From contig CP137325.1 in assembly GCA_033182465.1 (NCBI GenBank), positions 1,736,001 to 1,800,000 of the forward strand: a stretch of 64,000 bases of DNA, read 5' to 3'. Within the stretch, counting starts at the first letter, position 1. Each line of letters starts with the position of its first letter. The notes beneath the pieces were generated by a model that saw nothing but the letters and a program-made list of their open reading frames with translations, ran no database searches and was not told where the DNA came from. This DNA is from Sanghuangporus weigelae. Lineage: Eukaryota > Basidiomycota > Agaricomycetes > Hymenochaetales > Hymenochaetaceae. Of this stretch, positions 46,614-58,092 are shown one piece after another. A program made the translations under genes and the position numbers.

Positions 46614-49133
46614 TCACTTATCATATTCGGATGGCCTGTGTAACATATCCGCGACGAGCCAGGCCTTTTCACGCCTCTTAACCCAGTAAACTTCCCAGAA
46701 GAATTTTGGAGATAGCCCTTCTTCAGGAACTGGCATCTCTTTTGGTATACTGACCGGTAATCCATGCAACTGCAGACAGAGGTAGAACGCTGGTGGGTTT
46801 GCGAGAGAGAAATGAATTACGCACTTTACGAGTTGCTCCTGAACGCGGTTCCTTGTTCGCACAATAAAAGGTAAGTTGTTATAGTTTTCACCTGCAATTT
46901 AGGACTCACAGCTGTAAACATAAACATTTCAAAGCACTTGCTAGTGTAGTGATCTTCGGAAGTTCGGTTCGCCGTCGTCACTCCCACGGGATTCATCTCA
47001 ATGTACATGGGATCCCCACTGGATCACGATCTCCGAATCTCCTTCAAGATCAGTCTTTGCATGAAATCATGCAGATGGAACTCGTATCGTTCGCGCCGAC
47101 CCGTCTCAGCGACATTGTACCAAGGTACCCTAACGTACAAGAACATTGCCTGGAGCATGTTATAAAGCGGTTCGAATCTCTGGCCAGTCACGATGCTAGT
47201 TCTATCAGGTAGATAAAAGCGGATAGTGTACCTGTCACACACCCTTCGGAGGAAGAACTGAAAAGTTTTGCCCCTGTTCGCTTTCAACGCCGGTATTTCC
47301 GATTCGTCTATACGCTCGTCGAAGGGCCACAAGCGGTTGAGAAAAAGAAGACAGAGGTAGAACACGGACTCCGCATCATGGACCGCGCCCTGTCTGAATG
47401 ACTGCACTAGCTTGGCGTCATTACTGAACAATGGTTCAATTTTCCATTGAAGCTCGTCAAAATTCTCGTAGAACTTGTCCCATTCCTGCTTTTCCTGACA
47501 ATCGGCATATTTATCGATGCAATCGTCAAGAGCCTCGATTCGGATCTCATCAGAGATTCTGGAGAAGGAGGTCATGGCACTGCTGTTGCGAACGGACAGA
47601 ACGTCTTCTGCCATAAACATGGGTGTTCCCTGTGTAATTTGTGTGAGCAAAGGATATTTCCGCACTGCATCACAGTATACCTCACCGCCTTGTTCCTCAG
47701 GCCATCCTCCCTTCCAGTATATATATAAGAAGCGAGGTCAAAATCAGTTAAAGCCACTTGAGCTTTCCACCTGTAAAGTATCTTAGTCTGCTTCACCGAG
47801 AAGACAAAGTTACGCACCTATCCTCCTCAAAAATATCCGAGACAAACCGATACCTGTGAGAAATATCATGCTCAATTCTCGTCTCGAACCGTCTATAGGC
47901 ATCTTCAACGACTTCTTCTGTTTCAAGCGAATCATATTCCTTCGAGCGTATCAGAACGTTGCTCCAACTGACATCCCGATGAAGAATATTTTTCTCCTGG
48001 ATAGAGTAACGAAGAACTTGAGGAAGTGTTAGAAAGAGAAAAGAGGAGCACTTAGCATCACGCTTGCCTTCAAGCAGATCATACATAACCTCCAAAAACT
48101 CTAGAACTGATTTACATGCGCAAAGGGGATAGCCGATCGTCCTTAGTACGAGAAGACCGCGCGCACGAGAATCCTTGTCCAAACCGCTAGAATCCACTGC
48201 GTTTATTTCCAGAGATGCATCTGATAATTCGTCATCAAGACGCACGATCCCGGGTGCACCTCGAAGTTCCTGGAGCAGCTTGTGCTCTCGCCGGCAATCG
48301 ACCGTCCTGTACCATGAATACTTGAAGACTCGCATCGCATAATTTGTCCGTCTTCCGCAACAGCTAATGCAACGAATGGTTTGCGACCTTTCGCTCGCGA
48401 GAGAATTGGAAGCAAACGCAACCGGCATCCACCTAACTTCGCGGAATACAGGCCAATAGTCCGTGTCTTTATCGCAATGACGTCCATCAGCTTCGGGATG
48501 GCAGGGTGGCGAGGACGCATAGCCTCGTCACGTACGAGTTTCACGAAAGTACACAGTTTCTGAATCACGCACGGAGGGATTATCCCAAGACGTTTTCGAC
48601 CACGTCCTTTGATCATCTAAACCCACAGAAACAATCGTGAAGTCAGTTTCACAAACCGCGAGACCATATTGCACAGAGGATGCAGGCCTGTAAGAAGACA
48701 AGGATAGCAGATAATGCATGCATCGTTCTGCGCCGCTTGAGCCGACCTGTGTGACTATTACGCTGACTAGAGAAAACGATGATGGGATAGGAACACCGAT
48801 GCCATCGAAAGAGTACATTTTGACGTGAGAATCATTCGTCATTTACTCTGCCTTGGTGCGCGGAACGAAGTACGCAACAATAGGAGGCGAGCCACCAGAA
48901 GCGCACGGGTCGAGTCGAAGTTGAAAGAAAGTACCCTCAGTAAAAATAAGCACTTCATCGTCTTCGACTGAGCTGACAATCAAACTAGCCAGCGTCAACA
49001 CAAAGGCGACAGAGTCGGCTTGACCGGACATGATTTTGGGAAGTCGAGCTTCTGGTCGCCGACGAAGCGACTTTTCGAACGAAACGAGGTAGCCTTCTGG
49101 TCGCGTGTGAGTAAATTTCATCAAAAGACACAA
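46614..49133 (-). pseudogene. KB2: decayed paralog of KB1
   Basis: It follows KB1 over its whole length: VLTLASLIVSSVEDDEVLIF, LLSLSSYRPAS, IKTRTIGLYSA, RVFKYSWYR, ILHRDVSWSNVLIR, VALTDFDLA, GTPMFMAEDVL, GAVHDAESVFYLCLLFLNRLW, DFMQRLILKEIRR and a final FWEVYWVKRREKAW. Compared with KB1 it has an in-frame TAA at 48843-48845, a frameshift near 48600 (between WDNPS and VIQKLC), and another near 48335 (between DGQIMR and VFKYSW). The catalytic loop itself is still intact, so decay is probably recent. Conserved intron positions with KB1 show a tandem duplication. Confidence 0.8.
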
Positions 49134-49729
49134 TACCGAGACACGGGCGACGTGCTAATGGTGTAATCTAAGTTTATCAGTAGGACAAACTTACGGCGAA
49201 TTAACATGTTTTTAATTATGGGAGCTATTTCTGTCGATCGGGAATTGCGATTATGGTTAAATTCTCAGGGCGGGTCGCAAATATGATCTTCGAAACGTTA
49301 TGGAAGTAAGCACGAGACCAGAAAAGAAATATTCGATACGATCAGGAATGACTCGGATACCAGCAAATTTCGTCGACTGGGAGAATGCGCTCTTCGTGTA
49401 GTCATGGGACGAGAAAAAGTCTATGACTGAGCGCTAAACTTATGTAGTTCACCTAGGTCAAGACAGTCGAGTTGACGCTGCAGGGAGGTTTTGCGGTGCC
49501 AGTATTTCGTCTGCTTTCATCAATTTTCATTCGGTTTTCTGGTACAAATTCTGCTCCTTGTTATTGTTGAGCTTTATCGGAAAGCGCCTGTCCCACCAGA
49601 TAACAATCTCTTCCACTTCCGGGTCAGCACATATGAGATTTTGAGGCGCACAACTGCTCGTACGATAGCTACATGCGTCAATCCGCGCTCTCCCGGAGAC
49701 TAAATCAGTCCTAAATCTTGGATTACCTC
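49134..49729. other. Intergenic spacer between KB2 and ATG22
   Basis: No coding signal recognised. It contains the presumed 5' flank of KB2 and 3' flank of the ATG22-like gene. Confidence 0.4.
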
Positions 49730-52336
49730 TCAAGTTGCGGCACTATTGCCCCCGCATTTTTGCGGAACTCCTGAGATAGTGGTACGTTCAAGAATATCTG
49801 CTTCAAAATGGCTCGCGCCAAACGCAGCGCGACTCGCTTCAGCAGCGACAAACGCTTCGCACTCCTCCCTGCTCTTGCCTACATCGACCTTGTATAGCAG
49901 GATCATGCTCAGTACGCTCCTGACATTTTATCACAGAGATATCCATGAGTGCTCGCCAAGATAGAACGTATAATCGATGCGCTTACAGGGTAAATAAAAA
50001 CGAAAACGGCATATTATTATTTCCACCTGAGTCATCGATAATCGCGGAGGAGACGAACGGGCCTATGAAGGCTGACGTCTTTCCAACCTACACGAGCCGA
50101 AAGAATTCGTCAATTCATCGATCCTCACGGTAAGAACTAAGCACTCACAATGGAAAATAGAGCGAAGAACAGAAACCTGGACACCATACTCAGCACAGAA
50201 CGAAACGTGATATACGAATGGTTCTCCAAGCTCTTACATTTGCGAGAGTGGAGAAACCTCACTTATCATCGTCTGACTATACGCATACCACGGGCACACC
50301 ATCAGCCCGTAGTACGCCTGGTACAGCCTAATTACCGTCAATGCATGAGTTATTTGACAAGTCATGGGAAGTCCTCACCAAATCTCCCAAACATGCTTAA
50401 ACCCGAACCTGTCTGTATGCACTCCAACCAGACCCCAGATCGTCAGAATCTAGTGGATATGTTAGTTAATAACGGCTATCTTTAATCAGGAAGGCTCGAA
50501 AGACGCTAACAATAATCCAGATACAGTTGAAGGTGAGCATTGCCTTGGTCGAGATTTTATATCTCTTTTGGACCTGCCAGAATAGCCTGGTTACCAGGAC
50601 AATCCATGAGCGTATTTCAAAGGATGGCAAATCGGAACTGACCAAATTCCGAGCGCTTGAGTGAATATTCCTACTATCAATAGAAGCGTGAGCTGCAGGG
50701 TTGAGTATGATACGACACTGAAGAGGGTCATAGGTCTACTGGAGTCCTCATCAACAAAGTTTATAAAGCCCACCTGTTCTGCAACGTAGCAATAACAGTG
50801 CTATCATGATCATCATCAGTCAACACTTTTGCGTTTCCCGAGTGAAAGAAAATGAACTGACACAGTGGTATTCAGAACGTCTCCCATGACAAAATAGAAA
50901 ATAAGATAAAGGAACGTCTGTTTGAGTTTCATGCACTCTCGAAGTGCGACGTATGTCTGGCGGAAACCGATGGTCAACAGCGAAGTCCCAGGAGGCAAGC
51001 TCAGACCAGGTCTGCGTTTCTCGAAGAGGAACCAGGGTAAAGCGCAAAGCACTGAGTGAAAGAAACAACCAGTCAATACAAATGCACATACATATAAGCA
51101 TAAGTTGATGAGTTAACGCATAGAAGAACCTACACCAGACTCCACCGGAGAATGCAATCAAGACGCTGAAAGCCCTTGTATTACTCTCCGTACTTTCATT
51201 TGACTTCAGAGCTTTCAAGATCCCGACCATGACTGCGAGAATGAGAATCTCGCCCGTTGAGCAGATAGCAAAAGCGACATTTGAGATGCGGTTGCGTTGC
51301 AATGACTCAAACTTGGCATGCTCTTCTGGTCTGGGATATAAAATAGATTGCATCAGTAATGAAAATCACGGCGGAGTATGGTAATCTGCGTACGATTTAT
51401 CTCCGTTTTCGACTTCCTTGGCAGATGCCCGTACCTCGGGGAGGTCTCGGGCAAGGCCAGGAAAAGCTGCTGTCCAGAAGGTCAATGCTCCCTGATGCAG
51501 CCGGTTATAATGGTTGGATATCGTATCTCGAAAATACCCATCCATACCTGGTAGGTAATCACTGTCCCCGGGCCGGTATAAAATTCAGGACAAAGAGATG
51601 CGAATTTACTCAGAGTACTCACGCCCAAGAATATAGAGTGCTACTCCTGCCTTCCATTTGGAAGCATCTTCAACCCCAAGCCATGCAAATGAAACAGCGA
51701 CTGCGAGTACAGTAAAGAATATAGTTATATTCGGTCTGTTCAAGGAGTCTTTAGCCGAACAACGAAGGTGCAATGAGAAAGTGAATGGCACAATACCTCC
51801 ATCGTCCGTAGTCCGCCCACGCTCCGATCATGAGAAATAATACAGCCTGGATGGCAAAACTTATTCCATTCGTAACGAGAACGATAGAGTTGACTGTAAT
51901 CAAGGATTTCAATTAGGAACAAATATAGTCCCGACACAGGTTCTCGTGGCTCACTATCTCGTAGAACACCTAGGAAGGGCAATACGCATCCTGTATCACT
52001 TCCACAGGGTACTGAGAACGGAGGCTGGGCAGGATCGTATCCGGCAAGGAACAGAAGATTTTGGAACTGTGAAGGCCCAAAGTTGAATCCAGAGAGCCCG
52101 TTGTTGCCCTGGACGGCGCAAATATCTCATTCGTTGTTCCTGTGAAGATGTTGAAAGGTGCTTACTATGTAGAAGACATAGAACGCCCAAAGCTCGCGTT
52201 TTGTCGTCACCCATTTATCCAATTCCACCTCCGCGGAACGCAAGCTCGCAGATTTTGCATCCGCGAGCGCGTCTTCTTGTCCCGTCGACTTCCTATCAGA
52301 TCCAAGCTTGGCCTCGTTCTCGGAAGATTCGAGCAT
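49730..52336 (-). CDS. ATG22: ATG22-like vacuolar amino-acid effluxer (MFS fold)
   Basis: Sixteen exons join in frame with canonical introns to 563 aa: 52336-52166, 52108-51955, 51893-51797, 51735-51623, 51561-51548, 51491-51394, 51330-51134, 51051-50862, 50801-50775, 50717-50643, 50586-50511, 50449-50379, 50327-50238, 50176-50149, 50087-49987 and 49919-49730. Three are microexons (14, 27 and 28 nt). Landmarks: TTKRELWAFYVFYI, NNGLSGFNFGPSQFQNLLFL, IGAWADYGRWRPNITIFF, ALTFWTAAFPGLARDLPEVR, NRISNVAFAICSTGEI, FEKRRPGLSLPPGTS, MGDVLNTTVTVIATLQNSV, WYAYSQTMISEVSP and VGKTSAFIGPFVSSAIID. These are the conserved segments of fungal Atg22, a multi-pass vacuolar membrane protein that exports amino acids released by autophagic breakdown. 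It looks intact and is the one clear conserved gene inside the kinase array. Confidence 0.94.
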
Positions 52337-53220
52337 TTGTCGTCGTGGTGGAAAGGAAAGAAGACCGAGATAGACACACCTACAGCGATAGAGATAAACA
52401 TTGCATAGACCATGTGATGAAATATAATAATTGGAAATGAGATCAAATTTTTAAAGAGGACGCTCCAATGATCCTTGAATGGCGGAGGGTTTTTGTCAAG
52501 AGAGATTTGTGGAAACGCGATATGTGTACGGAAATTGCCGAATCGATTAATTTTGTCCTTCGTATCGTCGTCAGACCCTGTATCCTGGACCTGGATCTAC
52601 ATGTACAGTCTCGACTAATCGCGTGCATCGTCTTCCGATTTCTCCAACTGTCGCTCCTGATGAGCGAGACGTTACGGATAGAGTTGTTCCGAGATGCATT
52701 AGAAGCGAAATGGGCCAGGTTTGTAGTAAGTTCTATCGTGACTCCACGCTGCATCTCCGCACTAAATCTGTTTTGCAGATGCTTTATGAATCAAGGATCA
52801 CGCAATGAGAGGTCGGATGAATGCAATGCATGCAGACCGTGGAATTCGAAGGGGACTAGGAAGAGTAGAAAACGACGCCTATAGAGCCGGATCGACTTTG
52901 TCACAGGCAGCTAGGAGACAGCCGTCGACCGGAATGCCGTTGATAGCACCGCGGCTCATTAACGACATGCCATCGATTACCTCCAGCTCTCCGCGCTCTG
53001 GTCAGTGATACTAACTCAATATTCTCCAGAATAGCTCTCATCGGCGTGGTCACGATTCGATCCGATACATACACGTCGATCTGCTGAGCTAACGGACAAA
53101 ATCAAATTTATAAAGGTAGTAAGGCATTTCTACGACTCGGAATGTCTGAATTCTTTGGAGACTTCGAGTCCGAGTCTTGATGCATTTCCACTCCCGACGC
53201 ATGGCTTCATCTCACCCCAA
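52337..53220. other. Upstream flank of ATG22, no gene recognised
   Basis: A plus-strand open frame at 52468-52884 (138 codons) and shorter overlapping ones show no known family pattern. I would not annotate a gene here. Confidence 0.35.
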
Positions 53221-53229
53221 CCTCCAATA

Positions 53230-54140
53230 GCATGACATCCTTACCGAAGGATATACCAGCCTCCGGATATACAGATTATCTGTTGGAAATCCAAATTACA
53301 GAAGCATCAAGCGTTATTATCGCCCTTCCAAAAGTGGATAAGGACTCATTCCTGTGACGACGTTTCCAGACGAAGTTTCTCCTCCTACGCCCGACGACAA
53401 GCCGATGCTCAATTATTCCGGGATAATTTACAGGGTGTACTCAATACAAGAAGCTGAACAGAAAATGAGCGAAATTTTGGTGAGTTCTGCATCTGCCCGG
53501 TAGTAGTCCTACTTAGACTCTCATAGGTTATTGCCTTCAATTTGGCCCGAGTGTCAAATACTGCATTGTGTGCTACACTTATAATGCTCAGAGCTTGGAG
53601 GGTACTTTGCAGGTGAGAGTACTTCGTAGGTGTAGTACCGAACGTATGAGAATTACGAGAAATGACGTACTATCTCCGTTACGAATGCAGGACAAGACGG
53701 ACGAATCAGACCTAGGCTTAGTAGAGCTCTCGCCTTGATTCGCAAGAGCAGTTGGTACAATGAATCATACAGAAGAGCCTCTTTACAGGTGAGAACCACA
53801 AATACCAGTAACAATATAAGTACAATGACGCTGGAAGGGAGAAGCAGAACGAAGACCGAAGTGGGTCTCCGAAATTTGTTTATGACAGCATCGCATATTT
53901 TCTCGTCGTTACACTAGTACATGGCACTTGGGCTCGCTTTCTATGTTGAGATCATGCTGGAGGGATCGCAACTGCTTCGTTCGACTATAGTCAACGCGAG
54001 TTGCTGTGCTTTTCCTTTACGAACGTACCTGGACTTTTCATCATGCAAGCCTTGCCCAGCGCGGTTGCGACCTGGTATTATTATCGCATCAGATGCTGAA
54101 AAGGAGATGGTCTCTGCGTCCGAAGTTCCTGCTTGAATTT
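53230..54140 (+). pseudogene. FK9: heavily decayed FunK1-type kinase relic
   Basis: Pieces of FK exons 1 and 2 appear in order but in changing frames. SLPKDIP at 53240 corresponds to the SIPKDIPI of FK6. IPVTTFPDEVSPPTPDDKPM (about 53350) corresponds to the GPMPVK...FLPP..GEPMP segment. CPSVKYC (about 53550) corresponds to CPSVSFC, and SDLGLVELS (about 53710) to LGLAE. SLFTGENHKYQ (about 53780) corresponds to SFFAFENHKYQ. ARFLC.DHAGGIATASFDY (about 53940) and RGCDL-like HHANPVQRG remains (about 54050) follow. Nothing is seen of exons 3 to 5. Several frameshifts and stops make it a clear pseudogene and the oldest kinase copy here. Confidence 0.75.
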
Positions 54141-54473
54141 GCCAGCACATCTTCGATCCTTCTGTTTTGAGGTGGCTTGAACTTAAGCGTCCTCCAGATT
54201 GACAACATTACTGTCCTATCTCGGCTCAATCGGTTTAAGAGGGTCCATTGATAGCAATTACTGTGGTGGGGAATACGAATCGACAGTCGGAGTTTACTTA
54301 CACTGTCAGTTCAATCCACGAATCGCTTTCATCCTTATGAGCTGAAGGTGCAGATGTTAGCGCATTCTACTTGCGCTCAATCGTCGTCCATATTTTCAAC
54401 TAATCATACTTGACGCTGTCCAAATCGAGATTCTCGTAAAGACTAATACCGGTACCAGGCCACAACCCAGGAC

Positions 54474-54479
54474 CACGTG
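54474..54479 (+). promoter_or_regulatory. E-box CACGTG upstream of FK10
   Basis: Sense context ACCACGTGATCG, 127 bp before the preferred ATG. TTCAAGCCACGAC follows at about 54508, matching FK2 and FK8. Confidence 0.55.
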
Positions 54480-54605
54480 ATCGCTGGTATTTAATGCACT
54501 GGAATGCTTCAAGCCACGACGTCTGCGCTTTCTCTAAACCACGTAGCTCCTGCGACCTTATATTTCAAACCCACAAACAACAGGCACTGCTTCTCCAAGA
54601 AACTT

Positions 54606-57600
54606 ATGTCTACATCTGCGATTTTCGCGGGAGCTGACGGACCTGCATTCGATGATTCTCATCCTCTTCAGTCGTATGTCGAGAATGCGGATGGGCCGGC
54701 TCAGTCGAAAAGTCCGCGAACTCCTCCGCCTCGGGTACTCAAGCATGATTCCGTATCTGACCTTGACCAAGGTGATCCAACAGCATCAAGCTCTCCTTTT
54801 CCCGTGTCACCAACGGCCACGCTGCACAAGCTCCGAAAATATGCCAAACCTACTTCGTACCATCCTGTCATCTTTCCGAAAGACACCCCAGTTGCCAGAT
54901 CCCGAAATGGCCAAGCCGGAGCTTTCCTTCCCAATAAATCAGAGGATGTTGCGGATGACCATGCTAAGCTCGGGAAAAAGACTATGATCGGACCAATGCC
55001 CTTGAAGCAATTTCTCGACGATTTCCTGCCCCCTGTGAGTGAAGACAATTCCATGCCAGATCCTTCTGGTGCATTCGACGATGTGCCCTTGAAACCCAGG
55101 CACGAATCAGATATCTACGAGCCTCTGGTAGGATTTCAATTTATTATATAATTAGTACAGATGCTCAAGTGTCCTCAGATCAATGCCATCAATGAGGGAA
55201 AGCGATGCCCGAGTGTTCAATTCTGTATCACAGCTGACATTCCTGAAGGCTCTGGACGCGGAGTTCTCAAACCAGATTTCTGTGGCTATGACCATAAGGA
55301 TATACCATACGTTACACGACACGTAGAAACGACGAAGGAAGGAAGGAAGATCGTGGTAATCAAGTATGCGACAAATTTGGGTCGTGCAGGAATATTTGGG
55401 GAGATCAAAAAGGACAAAGACCCAATCTGCGAGCCAAGTGGTCATGTTCATCGTCCAAACGCTTCTTCGATCTACAAAAGTTTCTTCACGTGCGAAAATC
55501 ACAAGTACGACCCTCCGAACGAACCTGAGAGTGCTATTCAGGAAAGGCGCAACCTTGGGCAAAACATTAGCTATGCTTCCAACGCATGCTCTCGCCAGCA
55601 CCGCATGTTCTATTTTTCAATATTGGTTGTCCTTACGCGTGCGCGAATTTTTCGATGGGACCGTGCAGGATCCATAGTCACCGTTTCTTTTGACTATAGG
55701 GAACATCCGGAATTGCTTTGCGAGTTTCTCTGGCGTTTCCATCTTGCAAACCCGGTCCAGCGTGGCTTTGACCCTACTGTCATTGTTGCCTTGGAAGCTG
55801 AGGAGGAGCTTTTCAGGAGCGTCGTAAGAAAGCATGTTGCTTTCAAGCTGGCTATTGACGAGGACAATTCGAAAGAATTAGACGAGGCTCTCCAATTGCA
55901 TTATGAACCAGGAAAAGTTACCAAGATAATTGTACATGACCAAAAGAATCTGGCGCGACCACGTGAGTTCCTCGTATCCGTACCCTTAGAGTCGCCTAGA
56001 TCAGTGGTTGGTCACGGCACTCGTGGTTATTGGTCCGTGGAGATAACAGCACCAGGTGAAGGGAAAGTTTGCTTTTTGAAAGATACGTGGCGCGTAAAGT
56101 TGGACGAAGTGGTGGAGGAGGAGATAGCGTACAATGGGATGAAAGAAGCCGAGGTCGAAAATATATGCGATCTAGACGCTTATGAAAACGTTCCCAACCT
56201 TAAGCTAGCACCCCGCTGTGATACGGTATGTCTTCGCATTTCCCCTTTCTATGTACTACTGATCAGACATGAAACAGAGAGACGCAAACACTCGGGTGCA
56301 GAATCCGACTGCAGGCAAGAATGCCTCGGAAGCCGAGGTGGTTGAATCTCAGTGCACCAGAACCAATGAATACATTAACAAGTCGTGGGTTTGCAAGTGT
56401 TTACGAAAGGGTCTAAGAAACCGCATTGTTCCACATGTGCATTGCAGAGTGGTCTTAAAGCAAGCAGGTTATCCGCTAAGTACATTCAAAGGGTCCCGGG
56501 AGCTATTTGGGGGGGCTAAAGATGCGCTTGAAGGTTCGGTTTTCGCATATGGTTGTATCTGTATTTACTAACTATGTCTGTAGCACTCGACTTGGCGTAT
56601 AGTAGATGGGGTAGGATCCATCGTAATATAAGCATGGACAACATAATCCTCTATAGATACGACTCTTTGCAACCGAGGAGAGGACTTGTGGTTGATTGGG
56701 AATTCTCGACGCTGGATAATCGGTCATCTAAAGCTGCAGAGTACTTCCGTTCCGTGAGTTTCTTCTTGTTTGTAACCTTGGTTTGATAGTGATGAAAGTT
56801 CCGTTAGTTAACCTGGGCCTTTGTATCAGGAAGAGTTTTGAAAGGACGGGGGTACTTGCGCCAAACTATTGATGATGACATGGAGTCATTGTTTTACGTT
56901 GTCATGTATGGGTGTATCCGTTGGTTACCTCATAACGACGTGCCAAAGTTAGGCAAATGGATGTACAATTTCTTCGATGTTGCGGACGAGGACGAAAAAG
57001 GGAGGGACTTCGGAGGGAGGGAAAAATGTGCTGTGCAAATTCAAAAAGGTCGAGATTTCTTGGAAACCTTCAGCTTCCCAAATAAAAAAATCCAAGACTT
57101 CTTTGAAATCGGTTACCAACTTCTAGCGACGATTCATCCAGACTCTGTCAAAGAAGGGGAAAAGAAACTGTGGACCATGAAAATGGTACAACATCTCTTC
57201 CGCTCCATTCACGGTGGCCTTCTTTCGATAGACGACACAGCCCACGATAGAGTCGAAAACAAGGTGAACGACTTCTTCATATCAGCGAAGAATACTCGAC
57301 ACGGAACACATACTCCCTTGACTTCTGTGGATGGAATGCACAATCCTGCTCGCGGTCTATTGCAATCAGACAATAAGGGACCATCAGGCAAGGATGGGAA
57401 GCGGCCCATTCATCCAAACCGCACACCCTTGCAGCTGACAAATGGCAAACGGAGACGACTTCATCTCGACAATCAACGGCCTTCCTTTCCGATTGGAGAA
57501 TCAAGCACGACAAGAGTCACGAGGAGTGCTGCTAATATTCGGAGGTCGGCCCGCAATAACTCAGTGCATTATGATGCTGCAACGGAAGAGGGAGAAAACG

Positions 57601-57671
57601 GTACCAGATCATGCGACACTCGGAGGAAAAGCAGACGATTGCAGGAGAAGGCTGGTAAGAATACGAAATAA
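54606..57671 (+). CDS. FK10: FunK1-type predicted pseudokinase (HRD to HRN)
   Basis: Exons 54606-55127, 55179-56225, 56278-56533, 56584-56753 and 56808-57671 (952 aa). The ATG at 54606 (MSTSAIF) matches the short starts of FK2 and FK5; an in-frame ATG at 54504 lies only 25 bp after the E-box. Motifs: KKTMIGPMPLKQFLDDFLP, TRARIFRWDRAGSIVTVSFDY, FLKDTWR, then IHRNISMDNIILYR, in which the catalytic Asp codon is AAT (56625-56627). The metal-binding segment VVDWEFS and the C-lobe DDMESLFYVVMYGCIRWLP are kept, as is the tail KRRRLHLDN and RRKSRRLQEK. Loss of the catalytic base with an otherwise intact frame and introns points to a pseudokinase kept for binding or scaffolding, or to very early decay. 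Confidence 0.9.
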
Positions 57672-57977
57672 AGACTGTTCAAGGACGCAATAGTTATGAT
57701 TTAGGCTACAGGCCTAAGTGTAATTGACGCGATCACCGAGGTTCAGTTGCATCACGGCCGCCACAACATGTTATGTATTATATTTAATCGTTATGCAAAC
57801 AAGTAGGATAGTTATGGTCAATGAACATGATTGTTACGTGGTAATCCAAGCATCTATGAGTCTGGGGCAACAGTTGCCTTCGTATTTCAAGAAGATCTTG
57901 AAGTATGCACCAACGTCGGCAAGCAACAGAAGTAATCGAACGATTCGAAGTGAAACGAAGCCACCAAGAGGTACAGA
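57672..57977. other. FK10-FK11 intergenic spacer
   Basis: About 300 bp without a recognised gene. The open frame here reads into FK11 exon 1 but lies upstream of its E-box. Confidence 0.4.
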
Positions 57978-57985
57978 TCACGTGA
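57978..57985 (+). promoter_or_regulatory. E-box TCACGTGA upstream of FK11
   Basis: Sense context ATCACGTGACTG, 108 bp before the preferred ATG. Confidence 0.6.
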
Positions 57986-58092
57986 CTGTTCATATACCGA
58001 TGGTGCTCTGTTGGTGCGCTCAGACGCGACTCTACTTCCAACTTCTCAGTCCAGACACGAAATTATCGAACGGGCAAATCGCTTCGTCAGAA

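Noticed and set aside
50150-50485. Plus-strand open frame of 111 codons
   Set aside because: Antisense to ATG22 exons 11-14; no independent coding signal.
49730-52336. ATG22 suspected broken at the exon 7/8 and 8/9 junctions
   Set aside because: Choosing the donors GTAGGT (51133) and GTCAGT (50861) restores both junctions to conserved residues (GGVWLLCALPW, NTTVTVIATLQ), so the gene is intact.
52468-52884. 138-codon plus-strand open frame upstream of ATG22
   Set aside because: No conserved motif, and competing overlapping frames of similar length on both strands.
57724-58092. Longer FK11 N-terminus from ATGs at 57724 or 58000
   Set aside because: These lie upstream of or within 15 bp of the E-box; start-to-E-box spacing in sister genes favours 58093.
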